Source of the DNA: an uncultured Vibrio sp.
Lineage (GTDB): Bacteria; Pseudomonadota; Gammaproteobacteria; Enterobacterales; Vibrionaceae
DNA length: 64,000 nt
Assembly: GCA_947504195.1 (NCBI GenBank)
Contig: CANNGN010000001.1
Span: forward strand, 682,001-746,000
Direction: 5' to 3'
Positions 25,498 through 32,751 of this stretch are shown one piece after another (position 1 is the stretch's first letter; each line of letters starts with the position of its first letter). The notes below the pieces were generated by a model. It saw nothing but the letters and a program-made list of their open reading frames with translations. It made no database searches and was not told the DNA's origin. Both the position numbers and the translations under genes were made by a program.

Positions 25498-27162
25498 ATG
25501 CCTGTAAGAAAGATATATACGGAAGATTGCATAGGTTGCGGAACCTGTGTTGAATCTTGCCCAATGGATGTATTTCGGCTTGACACCTCAGAGAATCAAC
25601 CGGAAATTTCACCATGCAGTAGTGATTGTCCACTAGGACTAAATCAACGTGAATATCACTATCTCATCAAATTAAACCAAATAAACGATGCCGCTGCTGC
25701 ATTGCAATCGCGCCATCCAATGCCTTCTATTACTGGTCGTGTTTGCCCTCACCCTTGTGAGACAGAATGTAGCCGTGCTCAAGTCGATACCGCCATCAAC
25801 ATTAACGGGATTGAACAATATTTAGGTGATATCGTTTTAGATAATGGTGTTGTGCCACCTTGTAACAGTGGTGATAAAGTCGCCGTTATTGGTTCTGGGC
25901 CAGCAGGCCTAAGTGCAGCCTATACGCTGACTCAAAAAGGTTATCAAGTTACCGTATTCGAAAAAGATGAAAAACCGGGCGGTCTTCTTCAATATTCAAT
26001 TCCCGCTTTCCGCTTGTCTAACGAAATTATCGCCCAACAGATTGATTTTTATAAAAAAATGGGCATCCAGTTTAAGACTGGTGTTGCGGTGGGTAAAGAC
26101 ATAACTAAAACTGAATTAGAAGCGCAGGGGTTTAAAGCGTTTATTGCGGCAACCGGTGCAGCAAAACCAATGCTGTTAAAGGTACCTGGTGCTGACTCTA
26201 AAGGAATAACTACAGCAATTGAATTCCTAAAAGGTGTGCGTACGGGTAACGTTGACTCTATTGACCAACGTGTTGCTGTAATCGGTGGTGGTAGTGTGGC
26301 GTTAGATGCAGCTCGTACCGCTGTTCGTTTAGGTGCAAAAGAAGTGCATGTAGTTTGCTTAGAGCGTATAGAGCCTGGACACAAAGATAACATGCTTGCA
26401 CTCGCAGAAGAGATCAAAGAAGCAAAAGAAGAAGGTGTAATTTTCCATACTCAGCGTAGTGTTCAGTCATTCAGTCAAACAGATGGAACATTGTCAGGCG
26501 TCTCACTACTAGAATGTGAAAGCGTTCGAAATGCCGATCTTTCATTTAACCCTTCAATTGGTAGTGAGGTTGTTGGACAACTTCAAATTACAACAGTAAT
26601 CATGGCCATCGGCCAAACTGCTGAAGCAGAATTGGTACCATCTGAAGTTGCAACTAACAAACGAGGGTATATTCAAGCTGATAAGCAAACTCTACAAGTT
26701 GAATCAGATATATTTGGCGCTGGTGACGGTGTAACAGGACCAACAACCGTCGTCGTGGCTCTTGCCTCCGGTAAACGTGCTGCTGTAATGGTTGACCGCT
26801 ACTTAAAAGGTGAAGAGTTGGCACAACCGGAAGTAGAACAAGAGATTGCAAAACCTGTTCCACAAGGCAACAACTTATACATTGAAGAGCGCCAAGAGCG
26901 TACGTCTACCGATGCACAAGTTCGCGTCGCGAATTTCGACGAAACTATGCAATCATTCACTAGAGCGCAAGCTCAAAGAGAAGCTGAACGCTGCTTAACC
27001 TGTGGTAGCCGCTCAAAAATTGCTTACGTTGATGACTGTCAAGTATGTCGGCTTTGTGCACACTTCTGCCCTGCAGATTGTATTGAAATCTCAGAAGGCG
27101 CATACATGACATCGTTACATAACTTCGATGTCGTCAATCTTGGCAAAGACCTAAACCAATAA
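25498..27162 (+). CDS. Fe-S flavoprotein NAD(P)H oxidoreductase (GltD-like), 554 aa
   Basis: This is an electron-transfer enzyme. An N-terminal ferredoxin motif (CIGCGTCVESCP, residues about 11-22) precedes a GltD-type cluster domain (CSSDCPLGLNQ...GRVCPHPCETECSRAQ), an FAD Rossmann fold (VAVIGSGPAGLSAAYTL near 125), an NAD(P) fold (VAVIGGGSVALDAARTAVRLGAKEV near 260), an FAD-contact motif (IFGAGDGVTGPTTVVVALASGKRAA), and a C-terminal ferredoxin pair (CLTCGS, CQVCRLCAHFCPADC). It resembles glutamate-synthase small-subunit relatives that pass electrons from NAD(P)H to a partner. It lies 11 bases upstream of an FrdA/AprA-like flavoprotein, the likely partner. The substrate is unknown. Note the extra cysteines at both ends compared with GltD itself. 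Confidence 0.85.
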   Translation: MPVRKIYTEDCIGCGTCVESCPMDVFRLDTSENQPEISPCSSDCPLGLNQREYHYLIKLNQINDAAAALQSRHPMPSITGRVCPHPCETECSRAQVDTAININGIEQYLGDIVLDNGVVPPCNSGDKVAVIGSGPAGLSAAYTLTQKGYQVTVFEKDEKPGGLLQYSIPAFRLSNEIIAQQIDFYKKMGIQFKTGVAVGKDITKTELEAQGFKAFIAATGAAKPMLLKVPGADSKGITTAIEFLKGVRTGNVDSIDQRVAVIGGGSVALDAARTAVRLGAKEVHVVCLERIEPGHKDNMLALAEEIKEAKEEGVIFHTQRSVQSFSQTDGTLSGVSLLECESVRNADLSFNPSIGSEVVGQLQITTVIMAIGQTAEAELVPSEVATNKRGYIQADKQTLQVESDIFGAGDGVTGPTTVVVALASGKRAAVMVDRYLKGEELAQPEVEQEIAKPVPQGNNLYIEERQERTSTDAQVRVANFDETMQSFTRAQAQREAERCLTCGSRSKIAYVDDCQVCRLCAHFCPADCIEISEGAYMTSLHNFDVVNLGKDLNQ

Positions 27163-27173
27163 GGAGTTCAGTT

Positions 27174-28916
27174 ATGAGTAACAAAAAGAATATGAAGCTT
27201 AACGTTATTGAGACCGAAATCTTTGTTATCGGTGGTGGTTTTGCTGGCTGCTTTGCTGCAGTAAAAGCAGCTGAAGCAGGCGCTAAAGTTACGATGGCAG
27301 TGAAAGGTCGTACTGGTCGGTCTGGCCTTACACCTTGGGCAAACTCTTGGTTTGTTTACGATGAATTCCACGGAAAGATCACCCGAGATGATTACCTAAC
27401 TCAGTTTAAATTATCAGGTGAATATTTAAACAACTTAGACTTCTCTAATCTTTTAATGGATGAAGCGCGTGATCGTTTTGATGAACTTCGGGAATGGGGT
27501 GCAACTACCGCATTAGATTATCCAGAAGAAGGTCGCCCGTATTACTATCAACACGGTACAGTTTCCCGGTCTATAGAATACTGTGCCGCAGGCGACCCTA
27601 TGCGTCGCAAAGCAGTATCAGTCGGTGTCGAAATGGTTGAGCGTGTGATGATTGTCGAGCTTATCAAAGAAGGTGAAAAAGTGGTTGGCGGCATGGGTTT
27701 CCATATGGAAACAGGTGAACCGTATGCAATTCTAGCAAAAGCCACCATTCTTTGTTCAGGCCCATCTTCACTTAAACCCGTTGGTATGGGATACCCATGT
27801 TCGTCTACCACAGCCGACGGTGATGCGATGGCTATACGTGCTGGTGCACAAATTTCTGGCAAAGAGTTCAACGATGCCCACCCTTCTCGTCCATTTAGCT
27901 ATCTAGATGAAAAAGGCTTGAAACGAGCATCGGGTGATGCAACGAGTAAGAAAACGGTATTAGGTTTAGGTGGCGGTCCACCGAGTCAAGACGGTCCACT
28001 TGATCCTAAAGATTTCAATGGCGGACAAATGGGCTTACGCATCGATACCGCAATTGGTATCAACATTGGCGGACAGCCGATGGATCCTCAATACTTAAAA
28101 GGCCCGGGCGGAACTTGCCATATAACAAGTGGCTCAGGTACAGCCGAACGCATGAAAACCGGGTATTCAACCACGGGTATGGGAAACCATAAAGGTGAAG
28201 GAGTCTTTCCACAAGATATCAACGGCCGCTCAAACCTCGAAGGCTTATGGGCAGCTGGTGATGCAATGTGTTCAATGCAAAATGGCGCCGGATATGCCGG
28301 TTTTGGTTCATCATCTTCAGGGTCTGCAGTACAAGGAGCTCGCTCTGGTTGGGCTGCAGCTGAATATGTAAAAGATCAACCAACGCCAAGTGTCGATGTT
28401 TTAATTCTTGAGGAAATGAAAGAGCAAATTTTATTCCCTATTAACAATGAACAAGGATTCAACCCAAATTGGGTAACTCGAATAATGCAAGGCATCATGT
28501 ACCCTTACTATGTTATGTACACCAAAGAGCAAGATCGCTTGGAAATCGCGCTAAAGCAAATCAAATACTTGCAGAAAAAGTTCGCAAATAACCTGCGCGT
28601 CGAGGATTTTCACGAACTGCGCAATGCTCATGAATGTCGCAATATGCTACTTAACGCCGAAATGAAGCTTGTCGCTGGCATGGAGCGTAAAGAAAGTCGT
28701 GGTACTCACTACCGTGAAGATTATCCATATCGTGATGATTCTAAGTATCTCGCATGGGTTAAACTGACGCTAAACGACGAGGGTCATGTTCACCCTGAAC
28801 TACACCCAATTCCTCAGGAGTGGCACCCAGATTCATCGTTAAGCTATCGAGAAAAATACGCATATGTATATCCAGGTGAAGATGAGGCACGTGAAAAAGC
28901 AGGGATACTTGATTAA
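27174..28916 (+). CDS. FAD flavoprotein of the fumarate reductase/AprA group, 580 aa
   Basis: This soluble catalytic flavoprotein has an N-terminal FAD fold (IFVIGGGFAGCFAAVKAAEAGA), GRTGRSG, a long middle capping domain, GLWAAGDAMCSMQNGAGYAGFGSSSSGSAVQGA as the second FAD contact, and a C-terminal helical domain with the family signature RKESRGTHYREDYPYRDD. The same region holds the ESRGAH motif in E. coli FrdA. The His that links FAD covalently in FrdA is absent, so FAD is probably non-covalent, as in AprA. No signal peptide is seen, unlike periplasmic urocanate or fumarate reductases. With the upstream Fe-S NAD(P)H oxidoreductase it could reduce an activated C=C bond in an aromatic or enone substrate. 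Substrate not recognised. A strong terminator follows. Confidence 0.85.
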   Translation: MSNKKNMKLNVIETEIFVIGGGFAGCFAAVKAAEAGAKVTMAVKGRTGRSGLTPWANSWFVYDEFHGKITRDDYLTQFKLSGEYLNNLDFSNLLMDEARDRFDELREWGATTALDYPEEGRPYYYQHGTVSRSIEYCAAGDPMRRKAVSVGVEMVERVMIVELIKEGEKVVGGMGFHMETGEPYAILAKATILCSGPSSLKPVGMGYPCSSTTADGDAMAIRAGAQISGKEFNDAHPSRPFSYLDEKGLKRASGDATSKKTVLGLGGGPPSQDGPLDPKDFNGGQMGLRIDTAIGINIGGQPMDPQYLKGPGGTCHITSGSGTAERMKTGYSTTGMGNHKGEGVFPQDINGRSNLEGLWAAGDAMCSMQNGAGYAGFGSSSSGSAVQGARSGWAAAEYVKDQPTPSVDVLILEEMKEQILFPINNEQGFNPNWVTRIMQGIMYPYYVMYTKEQDRLEIALKQIKYLQKKFANNLRVEDFHELRNAHECRNMLLNAEMKLVAGMERKESRGTHYREDYPYRDDSKYLAWVKLTLNDEGHVHPELHPIPQEWHPDSSLSYREKYAYVYPGEDEAREKAGILD

Positions 28917-28956
28917 TTTAATCAAGCTTTAGAATTAATCACGTTATTTTAATATC

Positions 28957-28997
28957 AAAGACAGGTCAAAATAATTATATTATTTTGACCTGTCTTT
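28957..28997 (+). terminator. Strong terminator of the MarR-linked operon
   Basis: AAAGACAGGTCAAAATAAT (28957-28975) and its exact complement (28979-28997) form a 19-bp stem with a three-base loop, followed by TTAAT. It closes the flavoprotein operon, so the MFS gene at 29506 has its own promoter. Confidence 0.85.
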
Positions 28998-29505
28998 TAA
29001 TAATATATAAAAATAGAATTAGAAATTAATTAATATTCCTTATTTGAATATATTAACATTGTATTATCACACTATACCCATCTTTTAAAACTTCATTTCA
29101 ATACAACTTATTTCAAAAATATATGTCATTTATTTGTTTTAAATCAATAAACAAAAACCGCATGTTAATACAAATAAATCTTATTTCCATATAGCCGAAA
29201 AGCCTTAATACAAAAGGCACCACCATAAATGGGAAATGCATTCTCATAATTAGAAAATGTATCAATATAACCGTGATGTGACTCTTATTATTATTTACTC
29301 TGTGAACCAGATCTCGATCAATATTGTTATTAAATATCTAGAGTGATTTTTTAATACTTTAATTAATACCTGAAAAGAGTATGGTTAATAATATATTAAA
29401 AAGTTTTATTTATTGATTGTAATATAATTACCTATTTACATATTAAACATTTTGTTCAACTAATCTAATTTAAATCACTACAATTTAACTTATAAGAGAG
29501 GAAAC
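28998..29505. other. AT-rich region before the MFS gene
   Basis: About 500 bases with no credible gene. It must carry the promoter of the MFS transporter gene. I see an FNR-like sequence with two mismatches at about 29415-29430 (TTGATTGTAATATA), which is too weak to call, and no sigma-54 element or MarR palindrome. Confidence 0.35.
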
Positions 29506-30831
29506 ATGGAAAAGGTGCTGCAAAAAGGCTTTAAAGCTAAGGCACTCGGTGTGATCATCTATGTATTTGTCACAATGTACTTGCAATTAACTATCGCAGG
29601 TCCAGACAGTATGAACATACTAATGCCTGCGCTCGTAGAAAAGTTTGGGATGGCCCCTGGTGAGATTATGGGTGGCATTTCAGCGGTTCGTTTACTTGGT
29701 GTTGTTGCGGGGGTTGTTACCGGTGCGCTCATCATGAAGATGGGTTTCAAAAAGATTGGGGTACCTTCAATTGTAATCGCAGGTCTTTCCGTGACGATGA
29801 TGGGACGAGTGGACTCTTGGATGGGGATCATGATAATCCAAACTATCCTCACCATCATCACTCCTGTACTCATGTTCATACAAGGTGGTCTAATTGCGAA
29901 TTGGTTCATGCGCTATAAGGGTGTTATCTTTGGTATTGTAACCATTTCTGCACCATTAAGTACGGCAACATTCACCCCAATTGGCTTGCCCATTTTTATG
30001 GAAGTGGGCTTTGTAACTTTTTATACAGGTCTCGGCGCCATCATTGCATTTTGGGGTATTCTCGGTATCTGGGCGATGAAAGAAAAACCAGAAGACCATG
30101 GGTTTGATCCAGATGGAATCCCATTTACGGCTGAAGAAAAAGCCGAAGTAGAAGCGATACGCCACAAAGAAAATAATCAAATTACACAGTGGACACTTAA
30201 ACGCCTATTAGTGTGTAAGGAGTTTTGGTATGTCACCATTCCGTGGGGTCTTATCGGCGGGATGATGATGGCTGGAATTATGAGTCAAGTTATTCCTATT
30301 CTAACAAGTTCTGGTATGCAGTTAGAAACCGCTCTTACTCTAATGTCAATTATGGCCATCGCAGGTATGCCACTCAGTTATTTCTGGGGGTGGTTAGACG
30401 ATAAAATTGGTACTCCTAAAACCAATGCTGTCTTCTCTCTTGCTTATGTCATTGGATCCGCTGGATTTGCGTTTGGTGGACCGGACAGCATGTACTTGAT
30501 CTACCTAGCCTTGTTCTGTATCTCTCTCGGCGTCGGTGGTATGCCTAACTTAATGCCATCACTGATCGCATATGTATTTGGTCGTGATGAGTTTGTTAAC
30601 GTTAACCGATGGTTATATGGCTTCCAGATGATATGTATGAGTGCAGGTATGACTTACCTAGCAGTGATGAATGATATTACCGGATCGTACACGTTATCTT
30701 TCATGACCTTCATTCCTATTGCAGCGGTTTGTTGCTTCATGTTCTTATCGATTAAGAAAACCTATGACCCAGAGCGTATTGCACTTGAAGAAAAAGAAAA
30801 GCTTGCTTCTACTCGTGAATCGTTAAGCTGA
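29506..30831 (+). CDS. MFS transporter (OFA/oxalate-formate antiporter-like), 441 aa
   Basis: This inner-membrane protein has 12 predicted helices and the family pattern of OFA-type carriers: ITIAGPDSMNILMPALVEKFG-like first loop, GVVAGVVTGALIMKMGFKKIGVPS (motif A region), GGLIANWFMRYKGVIFGI and the central EKPEDHGFDPDG loop between the halves, where PE-HG is typical. Substrates in this family are carboxylates such as oxalate or formate. AGAGGAAAC lies just before the ATG. Given its neighbours it could move an aromatic acid or a fermentation product; this is inference. A terminator follows directly. Confidence 0.88.
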   Translation: MEKVLQKGFKAKALGVIIYVFVTMYLQLTIAGPDSMNILMPALVEKFGMAPGEIMGGISAVRLLGVVAGVVTGALIMKMGFKKIGVPSIVIAGLSVTMMGRVDSWMGIMIIQTILTIITPVLMFIQGGLIANWFMRYKGVIFGIVTISAPLSTATFTPIGLPIFMEVGFVTFYTGLGAIIAFWGILGIWAMKEKPEDHGFDPDGIPFTAEEKAEVEAIRHKENNQITQWTLKRLLVCKEFWYVTIPWGLIGGMMMAGIMSQVIPILTSSGMQLETALTLMSIMAIAGMPLSYFWGWLDDKIGTPKTNAVFSLAYVIGSAGFAFGGPDSMYLIYLALFCISLGVGGMPNLMPSLIAYVFGRDEFVNVNRWLYGFQMICMSAGMTYLAVMNDITGSYTLSFMTFIPIAAVCCFMFLSIKKTYDPERIALEEKEKLASTRESLS

Positions 30832-30840
30832 TAACGACAT

Positions 30841-30866
30841 CCCCTGTAAGTGTACGCTTACAGGGG
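30841..30866 (+). terminator. Terminator of the MFS gene
   Basis: CCCCTGTAAG (30841-30850), loop TGTACG, CTTACAGGGG (30857-30866), then TTTCTTATTTTTT. It starts 9 bases past the stop codon. Confidence 0.9.
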
Positions 30867-31004
30867 TTTCTTATTTTTTATACTCAGTAATTAACTTAAT
30901 TTCTTCTGATTCACGCACTTCCACACAACCTACTCATCCAACTCGGATAACATTCATTTTTTCTCAACCTCTAAAATGCTAAACATCAAATAGTGTTGGT
31001 GTGG

Positions 31005-31310
31005 AACCTAAGCTGCCTACTCAACCGCTCGGCTTCTTTTTTGCGTTTAATGTGCTATTTGACGCTCTCGTTGCGCCAACTACGGTTATGCTGATGACTC
31101 TAAGTCTTTCAGGAACGCAATTTCGCTTTAGCAACAGAAACAGGCTTGTGTCGGCATTAATTCGATTTACCGCAATGAAGATGGGATCGTGTGGATGTAT
31201 CTCGTATCTTTAGACCCAGAGAACACGATTCGTCACTTGGCGATACTTCCAATATCTGTGGGATTTTCTGAAAGTGTATGATGGTATTGAGATCGTCGTC
31301 GCCCTTTCGC
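31005..31310 (+). pseudogene. Possible degraded gene fragment
   Basis: Base composition here is less AT-rich than its surroundings and short coding-like stretches occur in shifted plus-strand frames. One around 31151-31280 reads ACVGINSIYRNEDGIVWMYLVSLDPENTIRH before a stop. The pattern N(S)IY.(N/D)EDG..W recalls propeller repeats of two-component sensors, but this is a weak resemblance. No intact ORF is present. It could equally be non-coding. Confidence 0.22.
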
Positions 31311-31341
31311 TATCAAATAAATAGTCGATTAGACGATGATA

Positions 31342-31530
31342 CTAAGCTTCGAAATCAAATTGAGTTGCGGCATTTCGAGAGGCTGCTGAATTATTTTTAG
31401 CAGTAACAAACCATAACTCATGAAATTGAGTTTCTCTTTCTCGGCGAGAATTTGAATAAAGATTTATAGCAACACATATGCAACAAACAACAACCGCTAG
31501 CAATAGCATAATAATATTAACAATGACCAT
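31342..31530 (-). CDS. Small single-span membrane protein, 62 aa
   Basis: One strongly hydrophobic N-terminal helix (VNIIMLLLAVVVCCICVAI) is followed by a polar tail (NLYSNSRRERETQFHELW...) consistent with a cytoplasmic C-terminus. GGAG lies 5 bases before the ATG at 31530; an in-frame ATG at 31551 lacks a site, so the shorter form is chosen. A perfect FNR-type box lies immediately upstream, so anaerobic induction is likely. It follows the molybdoenzyme genes on the same strand but beyond their terminator. The function is unknown; its position suggests a minor role in anaerobic metabolism. Confidence 0.5.
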   Translation of the reverse strand: MVIVNIIMLLLAVVVCCICVAINLYSNSRRERETQFHELWFVTAKNNSAASRNAATQFDFEA

Positions 31531-31554
31531 AACCACTCCAAAGATTTTCATTTA

Positions 31555-31568
31555 TTGATTTATATCAA
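31555..31568. promoter_or_regulatory. FNR-type anaerobic box
   Basis: TTGATTTATATCAA is an exact match to the FNR consensus TTGAT-N4-ATCAA. It is 25 bases upstream of the preferred start of the small membrane protein gene. That close spacing would fit an activator only if the transcript starts near or within the proposed start, so a longer product or a repressing role remains possible. Confidence 0.6.
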
Positions 31569-31810
31569 TAAATATAGCATATGCAATGTGATCTACCTAA
31601 CAATTTTTAAGCATAATGAGCTAAATAGGAATGATTTTCTTTTAATAGGATGGTTAGTCTCTGATTCTCCAGTAATAAACTAAAAGTCATACAATTATCA
31701 AATAAAGTCGTCGGAAGGCAATTAGAAGAGTTAATTTGAAGAAGTTTGCAAAGAAAACTAGCGACGATCGAGGCAATTAAAGATTATTACAAGATAAAAG
31801 TGCAGGTAAT
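31569..31810. other. Intergenic region between FNR box and terminator
   Basis: No gene recognised. Short broken frames occur (for example around 31680-31740) but none has a ribosome binding site or recognisable motif. Confidence 0.3.
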
Positions 31811-31852
31811 AAAAAGACCCATAACTCCTTATACTATGAAGTTATGGGTCTT
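31811..31852 (-). terminator. Terminator of the transhydroxylase operon
   Basis: AAGACCCATAACT (31814-31826) and AGTTATGGGTCTT (31840-31852) make a 13-bp perfect stem with a 13-base loop. On the minus strand it is followed by a T-run (complement of 31811-31815). It lies about 40 bases beyond the small-subunit stop codon. Confidence 0.85.
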
Positions 31853-31891
31853 ATCTTAAGTTATAGAGACTTAGTACTTAAGCGTTAGACA

Positions 31892-32749
31892 CTAAGCCAG
31901 TGCAATGACACCTAAGTTAACGCTCTCTTTTAATTCAAATGATACGCTACCTGACAATGCATCTTTCGTTGCAGTTATCGTGTATTCACCTGAATTTGCA
32001 TCTAGTGCATCAAATTTAAAGTCACCAAAGAAATCCGTTGTTAATTCTTGGATAACTTCGTCACCTTTAGACAGCACAACCTGAGCAGCTTCAGCACACT
32101 CTTCGATACCGTCGATAGTCATTACCACTGAACCAGCAACGTGCTCTTTAGTGTAGCGATATAAGTTCTTATACCAAACTCGTGGTTGAGTTTCATGTTC
32201 TTCACCCAACACGTCAAGGCCATCTTTCGCCGCTTTCGCTTTCATCTCTTCATCAGAGATTTTCATCGATTGCATCGCGCCTGTACCACATGACTGAACA
32301 CAACGAGGTTGTTTCCAACCTGCATCTAGTAAATGTGCGTCGAAGAACCATTTTTGCGGTAATTCTAACTCTTCATTCCACCAGATATGACCATGTGGAC
32401 ATGATTTAACTAGACGTTTTTGACCCTTAGCTTTGACTGGGTCAATAATAACAATGCCGTCCTCACGCTGGTAGATTTCACCATCTTTACATGATTGAAC
32501 ACATGGAGCGTCAGTACATTGACCACACATCGTTGGGACGTAAGCCATATCGACTAAAGATCCAGTACCACGTTCGCGTTTTAGGATATTAATCCAGCGA
32601 TGTCCATGACGAGGTTGAGACTCTGAGTAACCAGGGAAAGTATTACCACAGTACTCATCTTTATCTGCTAGAAAACAGTTATTGCAGTTTTCACATTTCT
32701 CTACATCAATAACCAGATTCCACTTAGCGATAACTTGTTGATTTTCCAT
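31892..32749 (-). CDS. Iron-sulfur small subunit of pyrogallol-phloroglucinol transhydroxylase-like enzyme, 285 aa
   Basis: This electron-transfer subunit pairs with the upstream molybdoenzyme. Cysteine groups CENCNNC, CGQCTDAPCVQSC, KSCPHG and CVQSCGTGAM can hold three [4Fe-4S] clusters, as in DMSO-reductase-family beta subunits. After them (about 205-285) comes a beta-rich domain (VVMTIDGIEECAEAAQVVLSKG..., ending VNLGVIALA) that looks like a Cna-B/transthyretin-type fold. The Pelobacter transhydroxylase small subunit is known for exactly this addition. ATG 32749 is two bases after the large-subunit stop, with GGAG inside the end of that gene, so translation is coupled. The longer reading from 32767 has no site. 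No Tat signal occurs on either subunit, so the complex is cytoplasmic. Confidence 0.88.
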   Translation of the reverse strand: MENQQVIAKWNLVIDVEKCENCNNCFLADKDEYCGNTFPGYSESQPRHGHRWINILKRERGTGSLVDMAYVPTMCGQCTDAPCVQSCKDGEIYQREDGIVIIDPVKAKGQKRLVKSCPHGHIWWNEELELPQKWFFDAHLLDAGWKQPRCVQSCGTGAMQSMKISDEEMKAKAAKDGLDVLGEEHETQPRVWYKNLYRYTKEHVAGSVVMTIDGIEECAEAAQVVLSKGDEVIQELTTDFFGDFKFDALDANSGEYTITATKDALSGSVSFELKESVNLGVIALA

Positions 32750-32751
32750 GA

